From contig PAAH01000010.1 of NCBI GenBank assembly GCA_002698885.1, forward strand, positions 1 through 6,577: a stretch of 6,577 bases of DNA, in the 5' to 3' direction. The notes under the pieces are model-generated. The model saw nothing but the letters and a program-made list of their open reading frames with translations. It ran no database searches and was not told where the DNA came from. The stretch comes from Nitrososphaerota archaeon. GTDB lineage: Archaea > Thermoproteota > Nitrososphaeria > Nitrososphaerales > Nitrosopumilaceae. The position numbers were made by a program, and so were the translations under genes. Shown here piece by piece: positions 1-4,492 of the stretch (positions are counted from its first letter, which is position 1; each line of letters opens with the position of its first letter).

Positions 1-43
1 CGATTATCAGTCGAACGCTCTAGCCAAGCTGAGCTACGAGCCC
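1..43 (-). tRNA. tRNA-Ile (anticodon GAU), 5' part only, cut by the window edge
   Basis: Read on the minus strand from base 43, the sequence gives an acceptor 5' strand GGGCTCG, TA at positions 8-9, a D stem GCTC/GAGC, an anticodon stem starting TTCGA and a loop CTGATAA. The anticodon GAT lies at bases 8-6. The first bases of the 3' anticodon strand (TCG) follow directly after the loop, so there is no intron at the canonical 37/38 site. The variable loop, T arm and acceptor 3' strand lie outside the window, so the acceptor pairing cannot be checked. The isoleucine identity rests on the anticodon and the good fit of the D arm. Confidence 0.93.
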
Positions 44-59
44 TCGAAAATTTTCGAGG
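42..59. repeat. 18-bp perfect palindrome abutting the tRNA-Ile 5' end
   Basis: CCTCGAAAATTTTCGAGG reads identically on both strands with no spacer. Its last two bases, on the minus strand, are the first two bases of the mature tRNA-Ile, so it fills the space between the putative box A and the tRNA. It could be a protein-binding site, or a hairpin in the tRNA 5' leader that affects processing. No T tract follows it in either direction, so it does not look like a terminator. Its function is not known. Confidence 0.6.
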
Positions 60-66
60 ATTTGGT

Positions 67-74
67 CATTTAAG
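67..74 (-). promoter_or_regulatory. Putative box A (TATA) for tRNA-Ile, overlapping the prx stop codon
   Basis: The minus strand reads CTTAAATG, centred about 27 nt before the first base of tRNA-Ile, which is the usual archaeal TATA-to-start spacing. It overlaps the TAA stop codon (72-70) of the upstream peroxiredoxin-like gene, so the tRNA could be transcribed alone or by read-through from that gene. The match to the archaeal consensus is only fair. Confidence 0.4.
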
Positions 75-627
75 TTTGCTGTTCTTTCCACTTGATTGAA
101 CAACCAATTGATGGGTCAAAATCTTTTTCAATTTTTTCACCATTAAGGAATTTCTCAATATTATTAACCATCACTTTTTCGCTTACTGTTGCTTCTGGAT
201 TCATTGCGTCATCAATGCGTCCATGAAATACTAATTTTTTTTCTGAATCAAAAAGGAATGGATCTGGTGTACACACAGCACCATATTTCTTTGCAATTTC
301 TTGTGTTTCATCTACCAAATAATCAATTTCAAGACCTTTCTCTTTAGCAACATTTTTCATACTCTCAAAGTCATCATCTGGATATTTTACAGAATCATTA
401 CTGTTAATACCTACAATTGAAATGTCATCTTTGAACTTACTGTGTAATTCTTTGATTGCTTCAATTTTTGCTTTTACAAATGGACAATGATTGCACATGA
501 ATATTACCAACAATCCTTTTTTTGAATAATCATTAAGAGAATGCATCTCATCATCAATACCTTTAAGACTAAATTCTGGTGCAGTATCTCCTGTTTTTAA
601 TGAAATAACTGATTCCATCTTTGCCAT
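70..627 (-). CDS. Peroxiredoxin/thioredoxin-fold protein, AhpC/TSA-like (PRX_like1 type)
   Basis: A 185-residue cytosolic protein with no signal peptide or membrane segment. The N-terminal part (about 12-43) has the AhpC/TSA pattern (GDTAPEFSL, then a strand LLVIF). It is followed by the CxxC motif Cys45-Asn-His-Cys48-Pro-Phe-Val-Lys, then a strand reading VGINSND (72-78), and VCTPDPFLFD (118-127) with Cys119 beside the proline facing the active site. A further Cys176 lies near the C terminus. CNHCPFVKA and TPDPFLFD are typical of the thioredoxin-fold branch often labelled 'redoxin/alkyl hydroperoxide reductase'. A thiol-based peroxide or disulfide reductase role is likely, but the substrate cannot be told from sequence. 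The ATG at 627 is preferred because a box A lies about 26 nt upstream, which implies a leaderless mRNA. Met4 is an alternative start. The gene is divergent from tRNA-Ala and upstream of tRNA-Ile. Confidence 0.93.
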   Translation of the reverse strand: MAKMESVISLKTGDTAPEFSLKGIDDEMHSLNDYSKKGLLVIFMCNHCPFVKAKIEAIKELHSKFKDDISIVGINSNDSVKYPDDDFESMKNVAKEKGLEIDYLVDETQEIAKKYGAVCTPDPFLFDSEKKLVFHGRIDDAMNPEATVSEKVMVNNIEKFLNGEKIEKDFDPSIGCSIKWKEQQT

Positions 628-648
628 AAAAAATTCACTTTCTACAGC

Positions 649-656
649 AAATAAAA
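649..656 (-). promoter_or_regulatory. Box A promoter of the peroxiredoxin-like gene
   Basis: The minus strand reads TTTTATTT, centred about 25.5 nt upstream of the ATG at 627. At normal archaeal spacing, transcription would start at or next to the A of the ATG, giving a leaderless mRNA. No Shine-Dalgarno-like sequence is seen, which agrees. Confidence 0.55.
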
Positions 657-677
657 GGATTACAGATTCTAAAAGAC

Positions 678-701
678 AACAATTAAACTCTCATAATTGT
701 T
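678..701. repeat. Inverted repeat (8-bp arms, 8-nt spacer) over the tRNA-Ala promoter
   Basis: AACAATTA (678-685) and TAATTGTT (694-701) are exact reverse complements separated by 8 nt. The left arm overlaps the putative box A of tRNA-Ala, and the repeat lies between the divergent promoters of tRNA-Ala and the peroxiredoxin-like gene. It has the geometry of an operator for a dimeric regulator. Arms this AT-rich also arise by chance in such DNA. Confidence 0.35.
681..688 (+). promoter_or_regulatory. Putative box A of tRNA-Ala
   Basis: AATTAAAC is centred about 29 nt before the first base of the mature tRNA, which fits a TATA element giving a transcript with a very short 5' leader. It overlaps the left arm of the inverted repeat at 678-701. 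Confidence 0.4.
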
Positions 702-713
702 CAAGCAGTTAAT

Positions 714-787
714 GGGCTTGTAGTTCAGACTGGTAGAATACTCGCCTTGCACGCGAGGGGTCCTGGGTTCAAATCCCAGCGAGTCCA
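714..787 (+). tRNA. tRNA-Ala (anticodon UGC)
   Basis: A complete 74-nt cloverleaf. The acceptor stem is GGGCTTG/CGAGTCC and carries the G3-U70 wobble pair that is the alanine identity signal. The D stem is GTTC/GAAT, the anticodon stem CTCGC/GCGAG with loop CTTGCAC (anticodon TGC at 748-750), and the T arm CTGGG-TTCAAAT-CCCAG. The discriminator is A787. CCA is not encoded and would be added after transcription. There is no intron. The bases after it (788-796) are T-rich and could end the transcript. Confidence 0.98.
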
Positions 788-793
788 TTTCTC

Positions 794-801
794 TTTATAT
801 G
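794..801 (+). promoter_or_regulatory. Box A-like element downstream of tRNA-Ala
   Basis: TTTATATG is a near-consensus archaeal TATA box. Normal spacing would place the start site near base 824, inside the inverted repeat at 818-832 and about 36 nt before the ATG at 860. It is an alternative to the element at 844-851 for driving the small membrane protein. It could also simply be part of the T-rich end of tRNA-Ala. Confidence 0.35.
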
Positions 802-817
802 CAAGTGTAACGATCTG

Positions 818-832
818 TATCGAATTTCGATA
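818..832. repeat. Short inverted repeat TATCGA-ATT-TCGATA
   Basis: Two 6-base arms separated by 3 nt lie between the two candidate box A elements upstream of the small membrane protein gene. It is a possible regulator-binding site, but short enough to be chance. Confidence 0.3.
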
Positions 833-843
833 TTTGGGGTGCA

Positions 844-851
844 TTTAAATA
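844..851 (+). promoter_or_regulatory. Box A (TATA) of the small membrane protein gene
   Basis: TTTAAATA is a strong archaeal TATA match. It is centred about 12 nt before the ATG at 860 but about 27 nt before the second in-frame ATG at 875. Other genes in this window have box A 25-28 nt before their start codon, so this element argues that 875 is the true, leaderless start. Confidence 0.55.
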
Positions 852-859
852 TCATAACT

Positions 860-982
860 ATGGCAAAAATAAACATGGCAGGTTATGAAGCCTCAATAGC
901 AGTTTGGATTCCACTAATTGTTGGATTAGCACCAGGTTTGGTTTACTGGTTTGCAATAACTGGAATGCGAAAAAGAAGATAA
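860..982 (+). CDS. Single-pass membrane microprotein, 35-40 residues, unknown function
   Basis: The reading frame from ATG 860 to TAA 980-982 encodes 40 residues. If the in-frame ATG at 875 is used, the product has 35 residues, starting MAGYEASIAVW. That later start is favoured by the box A at 844-851. A short N-terminal segment (GYEASIAVW) leads into one hydrophobic span, IPLIVGLAPGLVYWFAI, with a central Ala-Pro-Gly. It ends with TGMRKRR, a strongly basic tail. By the positive-inside rule the tail should be cytoplasmic. The layout resembles small accessory subunits of membrane complexes, but I do not recognise a family and infer no function. Support for it being a real gene comes from its own promoter, the coherent membrane-helix composition and a T-rich stretch after it. 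It stands alone between tRNA-Ala and the secreted protein gene. Confidence 0.68.
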   Translation: MAKINMAGYEASIAVWIPLIVGLAPGLVYWFAITGMRKRR

Positions 983-995
983 TCTTCTAACAAAC

Positions 996-1022
996 TCTTT
1001 TTACTTATTTTATAATTTTTCT
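996..1022 (+). terminator. T-rich putative archaeal terminator
   Basis: Two runs of five T (998-1002 and 1016-1020) lie in a pyrimidine/AT-rich stretch starting 13 nt after the microprotein stop codon. Archaeal RNA polymerase commonly stops at such T tracts without a hairpin, so this likely ends the microprotein transcript. The rest of the gap up to 1070 holds only AT-rich sequence and the uncertain promoter of the next gene. Confidence 0.4.
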
Positions 1023-1070
1023 AATTAGTATTATTAACATATTCTAACTACTGTTTGTACTATATTGCAT

Positions 1071-2165
1071 ATGGTGAAATATTTGAAATTAAATTTCTTA
1101 TTATTATTATTACTAATTCTAATTCCATTTTCAACATTAGATGGTTTTGCACAAATTCAAAATGAAGTAACAAAATCAGGAACTGGTGGCAGTGGTGAAG
1201 GAGTTTTCTTTGTTAATACATATCCATTTAGTTTCAAAGATGGCAAAGGGTATACTGTTGTATTAGGAGAAATTTTCAATAATCATAACTTTCCAATAAC
1301 TGATGTCAAAATTAGAGTGAATTTTTATAATAATATATCTAACGAGCCTATTGATTCAGTTTTAGGCGATACTATTTTAGATTCAATTCCAGCTTTGGGT
1401 ACCTCACCAGTTATAATAAAATCTTCAGCTCCAAACTCTGCAATTTCTCGAGTTGATATGACATTATTAGGTTTTGATTCTTCTCCAGTCAAACCACTTT
1501 CACTTTCAATAATTACTAATTCACTTAAGATAGGTGATTCTCTTAGTTTCTCTGGTATTATTACTAATAATGATACTATGGATGCAACAGATATCAAAAT
1601 ACATTTGGTTTCAGTTGACATATTTGATCCACCTAGAGTTGTTGATATTTCTAGTATTAATTTAGATAATTCTATTAATCCAGGTAAATCACAAACATTC
1701 TCAATTAATACTACTTTGAATCCTAAATCAGTGAATTATTATATTTTAGCAGAGTCTGAAAATTATCTATCTGCAAAAGTCAACATTGATACCAAAGACA
1801 TTTCCTCAGAAAGTAAAATTATCACATTAAATGATGTGACATCTACTAACATCAAACAAAATAATTCTATTATTTTTAGTCCTATTAGAATTGATGCACA
1901 AATTTTCATGCAAGAATTTACATCAATAAATTCTGAAGAACATTATGTATTTTATGTACAAATTAAAGAAGCAGAATCTGGTCTAGTTGAATTTATTGGT
2001 AAATCTAGTGCTGTATTATATGAAAATTCACGTGAAAACCCAAATATAATTTGGATTCCAGAAAATGAAGGTTTATTCTTTATTGAAACCTATTTGTGGA
2101 ATACCGATGATGTTACATTATCATCCCCAGGTGAAATATTAATTATTAATATCAATACCGAGTAG
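1071..2165 (+). CDS. Secreted/surface protein with three beta-sandwich-like modules
   Basis: A 364-residue protein with a clear signal peptide: basic start MVKYLK, hydrophobic core with a long leucine run (about residues 7-20) and a likely cut after GFA (residue 27). The mature part is rich in beta strands, Asn, Ser and Thr. It reads as about three modules. Residues 35-135 (VVLGEIFNNHNFPITDVKIRV) resemble an FxLYD-like domain. Residues 140-240 (SGIITNNDTMDATDI, then NPGKSQTF) resemble a CARDB/Ig-like domain. Residues 268-360 (YVFYVQIKEAESG, then IWIPENEGLFFIETYLW) match a module I associate with exported thaumarchaeal proteins. Several N-x-S/T sites could carry glycans. No C-terminal membrane anchor is seen, so it may be released or held non-covalently. 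The frame also opens at TTG 1065 (two residues longer); ATG 1071 is the more natural start. Ligand and role are unknown. Confidence 0.85.
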   Translation: MVKYLKLNFLLLLLLILIPFSTLDGFAQIQNEVTKSGTGGSGEGVFFVNTYPFSFKDGKGYTVVLGEIFNNHNFPITDVKIRVNFYNNISNEPIDSVLGDTILDSIPALGTSPVIIKSSAPNSAISRVDMTLLGFDSSPVKPLSLSIITNSLKIGDSLSFSGIITNNDTMDATDIKIHLVSVDIFDPPRVVDISSINLDNSINPGKSQTFSINTTLNPKSVNYYILAESENYLSAKVNIDTKDISSESKIITLNDVTSTNIKQNNSIIFSPIRIDAQIFMQEFTSINSEEHYVFYVQIKEAESGLVEFIGKSSAVLYENSRENPNIIWIPENEGLFFIETYLWNTDDVTLSSPGEILIININTE

Positions 2166-2172
2166 TTTATTT
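2166..2172 (+). promoter_or_regulatory. Box A of the phosphopantetheine adenylyltransferase gene
   Basis: TTTATTT starts on the base right after the previous stop codon and is centred 26 nt before the ATG at 2195. This is the spacing for a leaderless transcript. It suggests the gene has its own promoter despite lying only 29 nt behind its neighbour. Confidence 0.5.
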
Positions 2173-2194
2173 CAAAACAAATTATAGACAAAAT

Positions 2195-2656
2195 ATGGAA
2201 TTTGAATTAGTTGCATTAGGAGGAACGTTTGATATAATTCACGTTGGCCATATCGCTTTACTAGAAAAGGGATTTTCAATTTCAAAAAAAGTAATTATTG
2301 GATTGACATCAGATGAATTTGCATCAAGAAATGGGAAAGATTTGGAGAATAAATTTGAAATCAGGCATAGTAAATTAAAGTCATTGATTCAAGAAAAATT
2401 TCTAAAATCTGATTTTGAAATTGTAAAATTAGCGAATGAGTTCGGCCCTGCGGTAGTTGAAGGAAATGTTCAAGCATTGATAGTGAGTACTGAAACACAT
2501 CATAAAGGTGATATTTTGAACAAACTTAGAGATGAGAAAAACCTCAAACCTGTAAAAATTATATCTGTACCCATGGTTTTAGCTGAAGATGGTAATCGTA
2601 TTTCTACTACTAGAATACGAGATATGGAAATTGATTTTACAGGAAAGTTATGTTAA
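2195..2656 (+). CDS. coaD: Phosphopantetheine adenylyltransferase, archaeal type
   Basis: A 153-residue cytosolic enzyme that joins 4'-phosphopantetheine and ATP to dephospho-CoA and pyrophosphate, the next-to-last step of coenzyme A synthesis. It is a nucleotidyltransferase-superfamily Rossmann fold. The phosphate-binding motif GGTFDIIHVGH is at 9-19 with the HxxH-type pair His16/His19. The segment IGLTSDEFASR is at 35-45, and the C-terminal signature ISTTRIR at 136-142 follows VPMVLAEDGN. The pattern GLTSDEFASR...VLAEDG..IS-TRIR fits the archaeal/eukaryotic branch (COG1019) rather than bacterial CoaD, and the length is normal for archaea. It starts at an ATG with a well-placed box A and no Shine-Dalgarno sequence. 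Its neighbours have no visible link to CoA synthesis. The symbol follows common usage for the activity; the archaeal and bacterial proteins are only distantly related. Confidence 0.93.
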   Translation: MEFELVALGGTFDIIHVGHIALLEKGFSISKKVIIGLTSDEFASRNGKDLENKFEIRHSKLKSLIQEKFLKSDFEIVKLANEFGPAVVEGNVQALIVSTETHHKGDILNKLRDEKNLKPVKIISVPMVLAEDGNRISTTRIRDMEIDFTGKLC

Positions 2657-2690
2657 TTGACTATTAACTTGTCTATGTTTGAGTAATTGG

Positions 2691-2698
2691 AATAAAAC
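2691..2698 (+). promoter_or_regulatory. Weak box A candidate for the 109-residue gene
   Basis: AATAAAAC is centred about 25 nt before the ATG at 2720, the spacing seen for other genes here, but the match is poor. It is the best candidate in the 63-nt gap after the phosphopantetheine adenylyltransferase gene, where nothing else stands out. Confidence 0.3.
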
Positions 2699-2719
2699 AA
2701 AAATTTTTGATAGTACACC

Positions 2720-3049
2720 ATGTCAGTTTCATCTCAAATTATGAAAAAATTAAGTGATGATATTCTTAATTTACAAAAAGGATTACATCCTGAACATCTA
2801 GCATATTGGTATCAAAAAATTATTAATGAAACAAAAGAAATGGCTCCATCTTGGTTACAAGATAAAATTAAAGTAAATCAGGATAATTTACTACCAATGA
2901 AATTTAATCTTAATGTTTCAAAAAGAGCAGTTAGATATCTAATGATATCAATTGATAACAATCTGCAGCATATGCCTTATACTACACAACTTTATTTTCT
3001 CAAGGTACAAGAAATTATGACTCTTGAAATGAACAAGTCTTTAGTGTAA
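2720..3049 (+). CDS. Hypothetical helical protein, 109 residues
   Basis: I do not recognise the family. The product is soluble, without signal peptide or membrane helix, has no cysteine, and looks mostly alpha-helical. A first amphipathic stretch (about 3-40) includes HPEHLAYWYQKIINE. A middle segment contains PSWLQDKIKVNQDNLLPMKF, and a second helical half (about 65-105) contains SKRAVRYLMISIDNNL and LQHMPYTTQLYFLKVQEIM. The many aromatic and long aliphatic residues suggest a folded helical bundle or a protein-protein interface. The codon style matches its neighbours and the ATG start is unambiguous. It ends with TAA at 3047-3049, directly against the stop codon of the convergent gene on the other strand. 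It may belong to a lineage-specific thaumarchaeal family, but that is a guess. Confidence 0.78.
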   Translation: MSVSSQIMKKLSDDILNLQKGLHPEHLAYWYQKIINETKEMAPSWLQDKIKVNQDNLLPMKFNLNVSKRAVRYLMISIDNNLQHMPYTTQLYFLKVQEIMTLEMNKSLV

Positions 3050-3334
3050 CTATTCTTTAAAAATTTCAACACTATCTTCATTAGTAATTGTATCAATAAT
3101 TTTATGTTCTTTTTCTACTATAGATTGTATAAAATCAATAAAAATTTCTACGTGTTTGCCATCTTTGAGAACTATACTATGAGCTGATTTATCCTTTATT
3201 AAAATTACAACTTCATTGTCAAAAACATTTAAAATTTCTGTGATATATGTTTCATTTCCTTTTTTCACAAAAATTAAACTTGCAAGCTTTTGTGCTTCAT
3301 ATTTATCCTGACATGTAATTTTTGTGCCAATCAA
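3050..3334 (-). CDS. Hypothetical 94-residue protein translationally coupled to trpS
   Basis: I do not recognise the family. The gene starts with TTG at 3334-3332, which overlaps the trpS stop in a TTGA four-base overlap, the usual geometry of termination-reinitiation coupling. There is no internal Met, so TTG is the only sensible start near the trpS end. The product is soluble with a single Cys8. A mixed N-terminal part (KITCQDKYEAQKLASLIFVKKG) is followed by alternating hydrophobic strands (YITEILNVFDNEVVILIKD, HSIVLKDGKHVEIFIDFIQSIV) and an acidic tail. It suggests a small alpha/beta or beta-barrel-like domain. Co-transcription with trpS points to, but does not prove, a role in translation. 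Its TAG stop (3052-3050) abuts the stop of the opposite gene with no spacer. Confidence 0.72.
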   Translation of the reverse strand: MIGTKITCQDKYEAQKLASLIFVKKGNETYITEILNVFDNEVVILIKDKSAHSIVLKDGKHVEIFIDFIQSIVEKEHKIIDTITNEDSVEIFKE

Positions 3335-4440
3335 TCTTTCATCATATAAGCATCAATATTTTTTCTTGCTTCTTCCCTTTTTTCTTGATGTAGAGATAAG
3401 AAATTATTAATTTTTTCAATTAAAATTGCTTTTAGTTCACCAGTTAACATTTTTCCGGATTTATAATCGTCATATATTTTTTTTAATTTTATATCATCCG
3501 GTTCAAAGAAGATTCTAAGATATTGATATGAAACATCAATATCAGGATCACCTCCAACCTTTCTATGTTCATCAATATCTGGTTGTCCACCAGAAAATGC
3601 ATATTTGTTAATTTTCTTTTTTACTTGCTCTGGTGAATCTGTTGTATAGATAGTACTCTTTTCATCCGATGCAGACATTTTTCCACCAGGTCCTAAAAGT
3701 GATGGAATCATTATATTGTGAATCAATGCCGGTTTTACTTTGTTAATTTTCTGAGCAACATCTCTTGTAATTCTAAAGTGTGGATCTTGGTCTACGCCTA
3801 ATGGTATCAATACTGGTTTATCTTCAATGAAGCATGGCGCAGATTGTAATGATGTATAAAAAATCATTCCAAGATTTGTTTCATTGGTAAAGCCAAAAAC
3901 AGCTTTTGTATTAGAGAAATTAATCTTTTTTGCAACCTCTGCTGCGATTGGATATAGTGTTTTAATGTTCTTTGTATCTATGATGATCTTTGTCTTTTCC
4001 GGATTAAATCCCAAGGCAATAAAGTCTAATGCATTCTCTAATGCAAAATTACTTGTTTGTTCAAGTGAGAGGTTTTGCTTTGAAAAGAATTTTTCATCAT
4101 CGGTTAATTGAAAGTACATATTAACATTGAATTTTTCTTGTAGCCATTTTGCAAACACCCATGGAACCAAATGACCAATATGCGTGTGTCCGGAAGGTCC
4201 ACGTCCTGTATACAGAAAGAATTCATCACCTTTTTCATAATTATTTAATATTAGATTTAGATCTCTATGTGAAAAAAACACACCTCTTCTTAACATAAAA
4301 TGATCTTCACCTGTGATTTTTTGCAGTTTTGTGAGTATATCATTTGAGATCTTTTGGGTTCCAAACTGCTTGATTAATTTGTCATAATCTATGTCACCCT
4401 CAACATGCCACGGAGTTACAACAAATTCATCTGATGACAT
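3331..4440 (-). CDS. trpS: Tryptophanyl-tRNA synthetase, archaeal/eukaryotic type
   Basis: A 369-residue cytosolic class I aminoacyl-tRNA synthetase that charges tRNA-Trp with tryptophan using ATP. It carries the archaeal/eukaryotic N-terminal segment (FMLRRGVFFSHRD, 48-60) that folds over the active site. TGRGPSG (78-84) leads into the HIGH motif His-Ile-Gly-His (87-90). LTDDEKF is at 112-118, PLGVDQDPHFR at 213-223, and the second signature KMSAS at 254-258. These features resemble human cytosolic TrpRS rather than bacterial TrpS, and the length is normal for archaea. The ATG at 4440 is supported by a TATA element about 26 nt upstream, giving a leaderless mRNA. It diverges from pheS across 52 bp, and a 94-residue gene overlaps its stop by 4 nt. 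Confidence 0.98.
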   Translation of the reverse strand: MSSDEFVVTPWHVEGDIDYDKLIKQFGTQKISNDILTKLQKITGEDHFMLRRGVFFSHRDLNLILNNYEKGDEFFLYTGRGPSGHTHIGHLVPWVFAKWLQEKFNVNMYFQLTDDEKFFSKQNLSLEQTSNFALENALDFIALGFNPEKTKIIIDTKNIKTLYPIAAEVAKKINFSNTKAVFGFTNETNLGMIFYTSLQSAPCFIEDKPVLIPLGVDQDPHFRITRDVAQKINKVKPALIHNIMIPSLLGPGGKMSASDEKSTIYTTDSPEQVKKKINKYAFSGGQPDIDEHRKVGGDPDIDVSYQYLRIFFEPDDIKLKKIYDDYKSGKMLTGELKAILIEKINNFLSLHQEKREEARKNIDAYMMKD

Positions 4441-4460
4441 TCATGTTTGACTTATGTTAA

Positions 4461-4470
4461 TCTTTAAAAA
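4461..4470. promoter_or_regulatory. Shared bidirectional box A between trpS and pheS-pheT
   Basis: The 52-bp gap between the divergent genes holds TCTTTAAAAA, whose core TTTAAA (4463-4468) is palindromic. Its centre is about 25.5 nt from the trpS ATG and about 27.5 nt from the pheS TTG, both correct for leaderless archaeal transcripts. On the minus strand the bases upstream of the core are purine-rich (AAAAAGA just before), as expected of a BRE. The plus-strand BRE is weaker. No second well-placed TATA is seen in the gap. That it works in both directions is inferred from spacing alone. Confidence 0.55.
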
Positions 4471-4492
4471 GTCTTTTTGACACGTTGTACTG

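Noticed and set aside
42..59. Palindrome as an intrinsic terminator of the peroxiredoxin-like gene
   Set aside because: No T tract follows on the minus strand; the sequence runs straight into tRNA-Ile.
1065..1070. TTG at 1065 as the start of the secreted protein
   Set aside because: It adds only two residues (Met-His) before an ATG that itself begins a standard basic signal-peptide N terminus. It cannot be excluded, but ATG 1071 is simpler.
1325..1621. 98-residue minus-strand open frame inside the secreted protein gene
   Set aside because: It lies wholly antisense to a gene with a signal peptide and coherent domains, and its composition (S/E/I-rich, no recognisable fold) is that of a mirror frame in AT-rich DNA.
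3884..4111. 75-residue plus-strand open frame inside trpS
   Set aside because: It is fully antisense to conserved TrpRS sequence, has no promoter of its own and an F/S/V-rich composition typical of a shadow frame.
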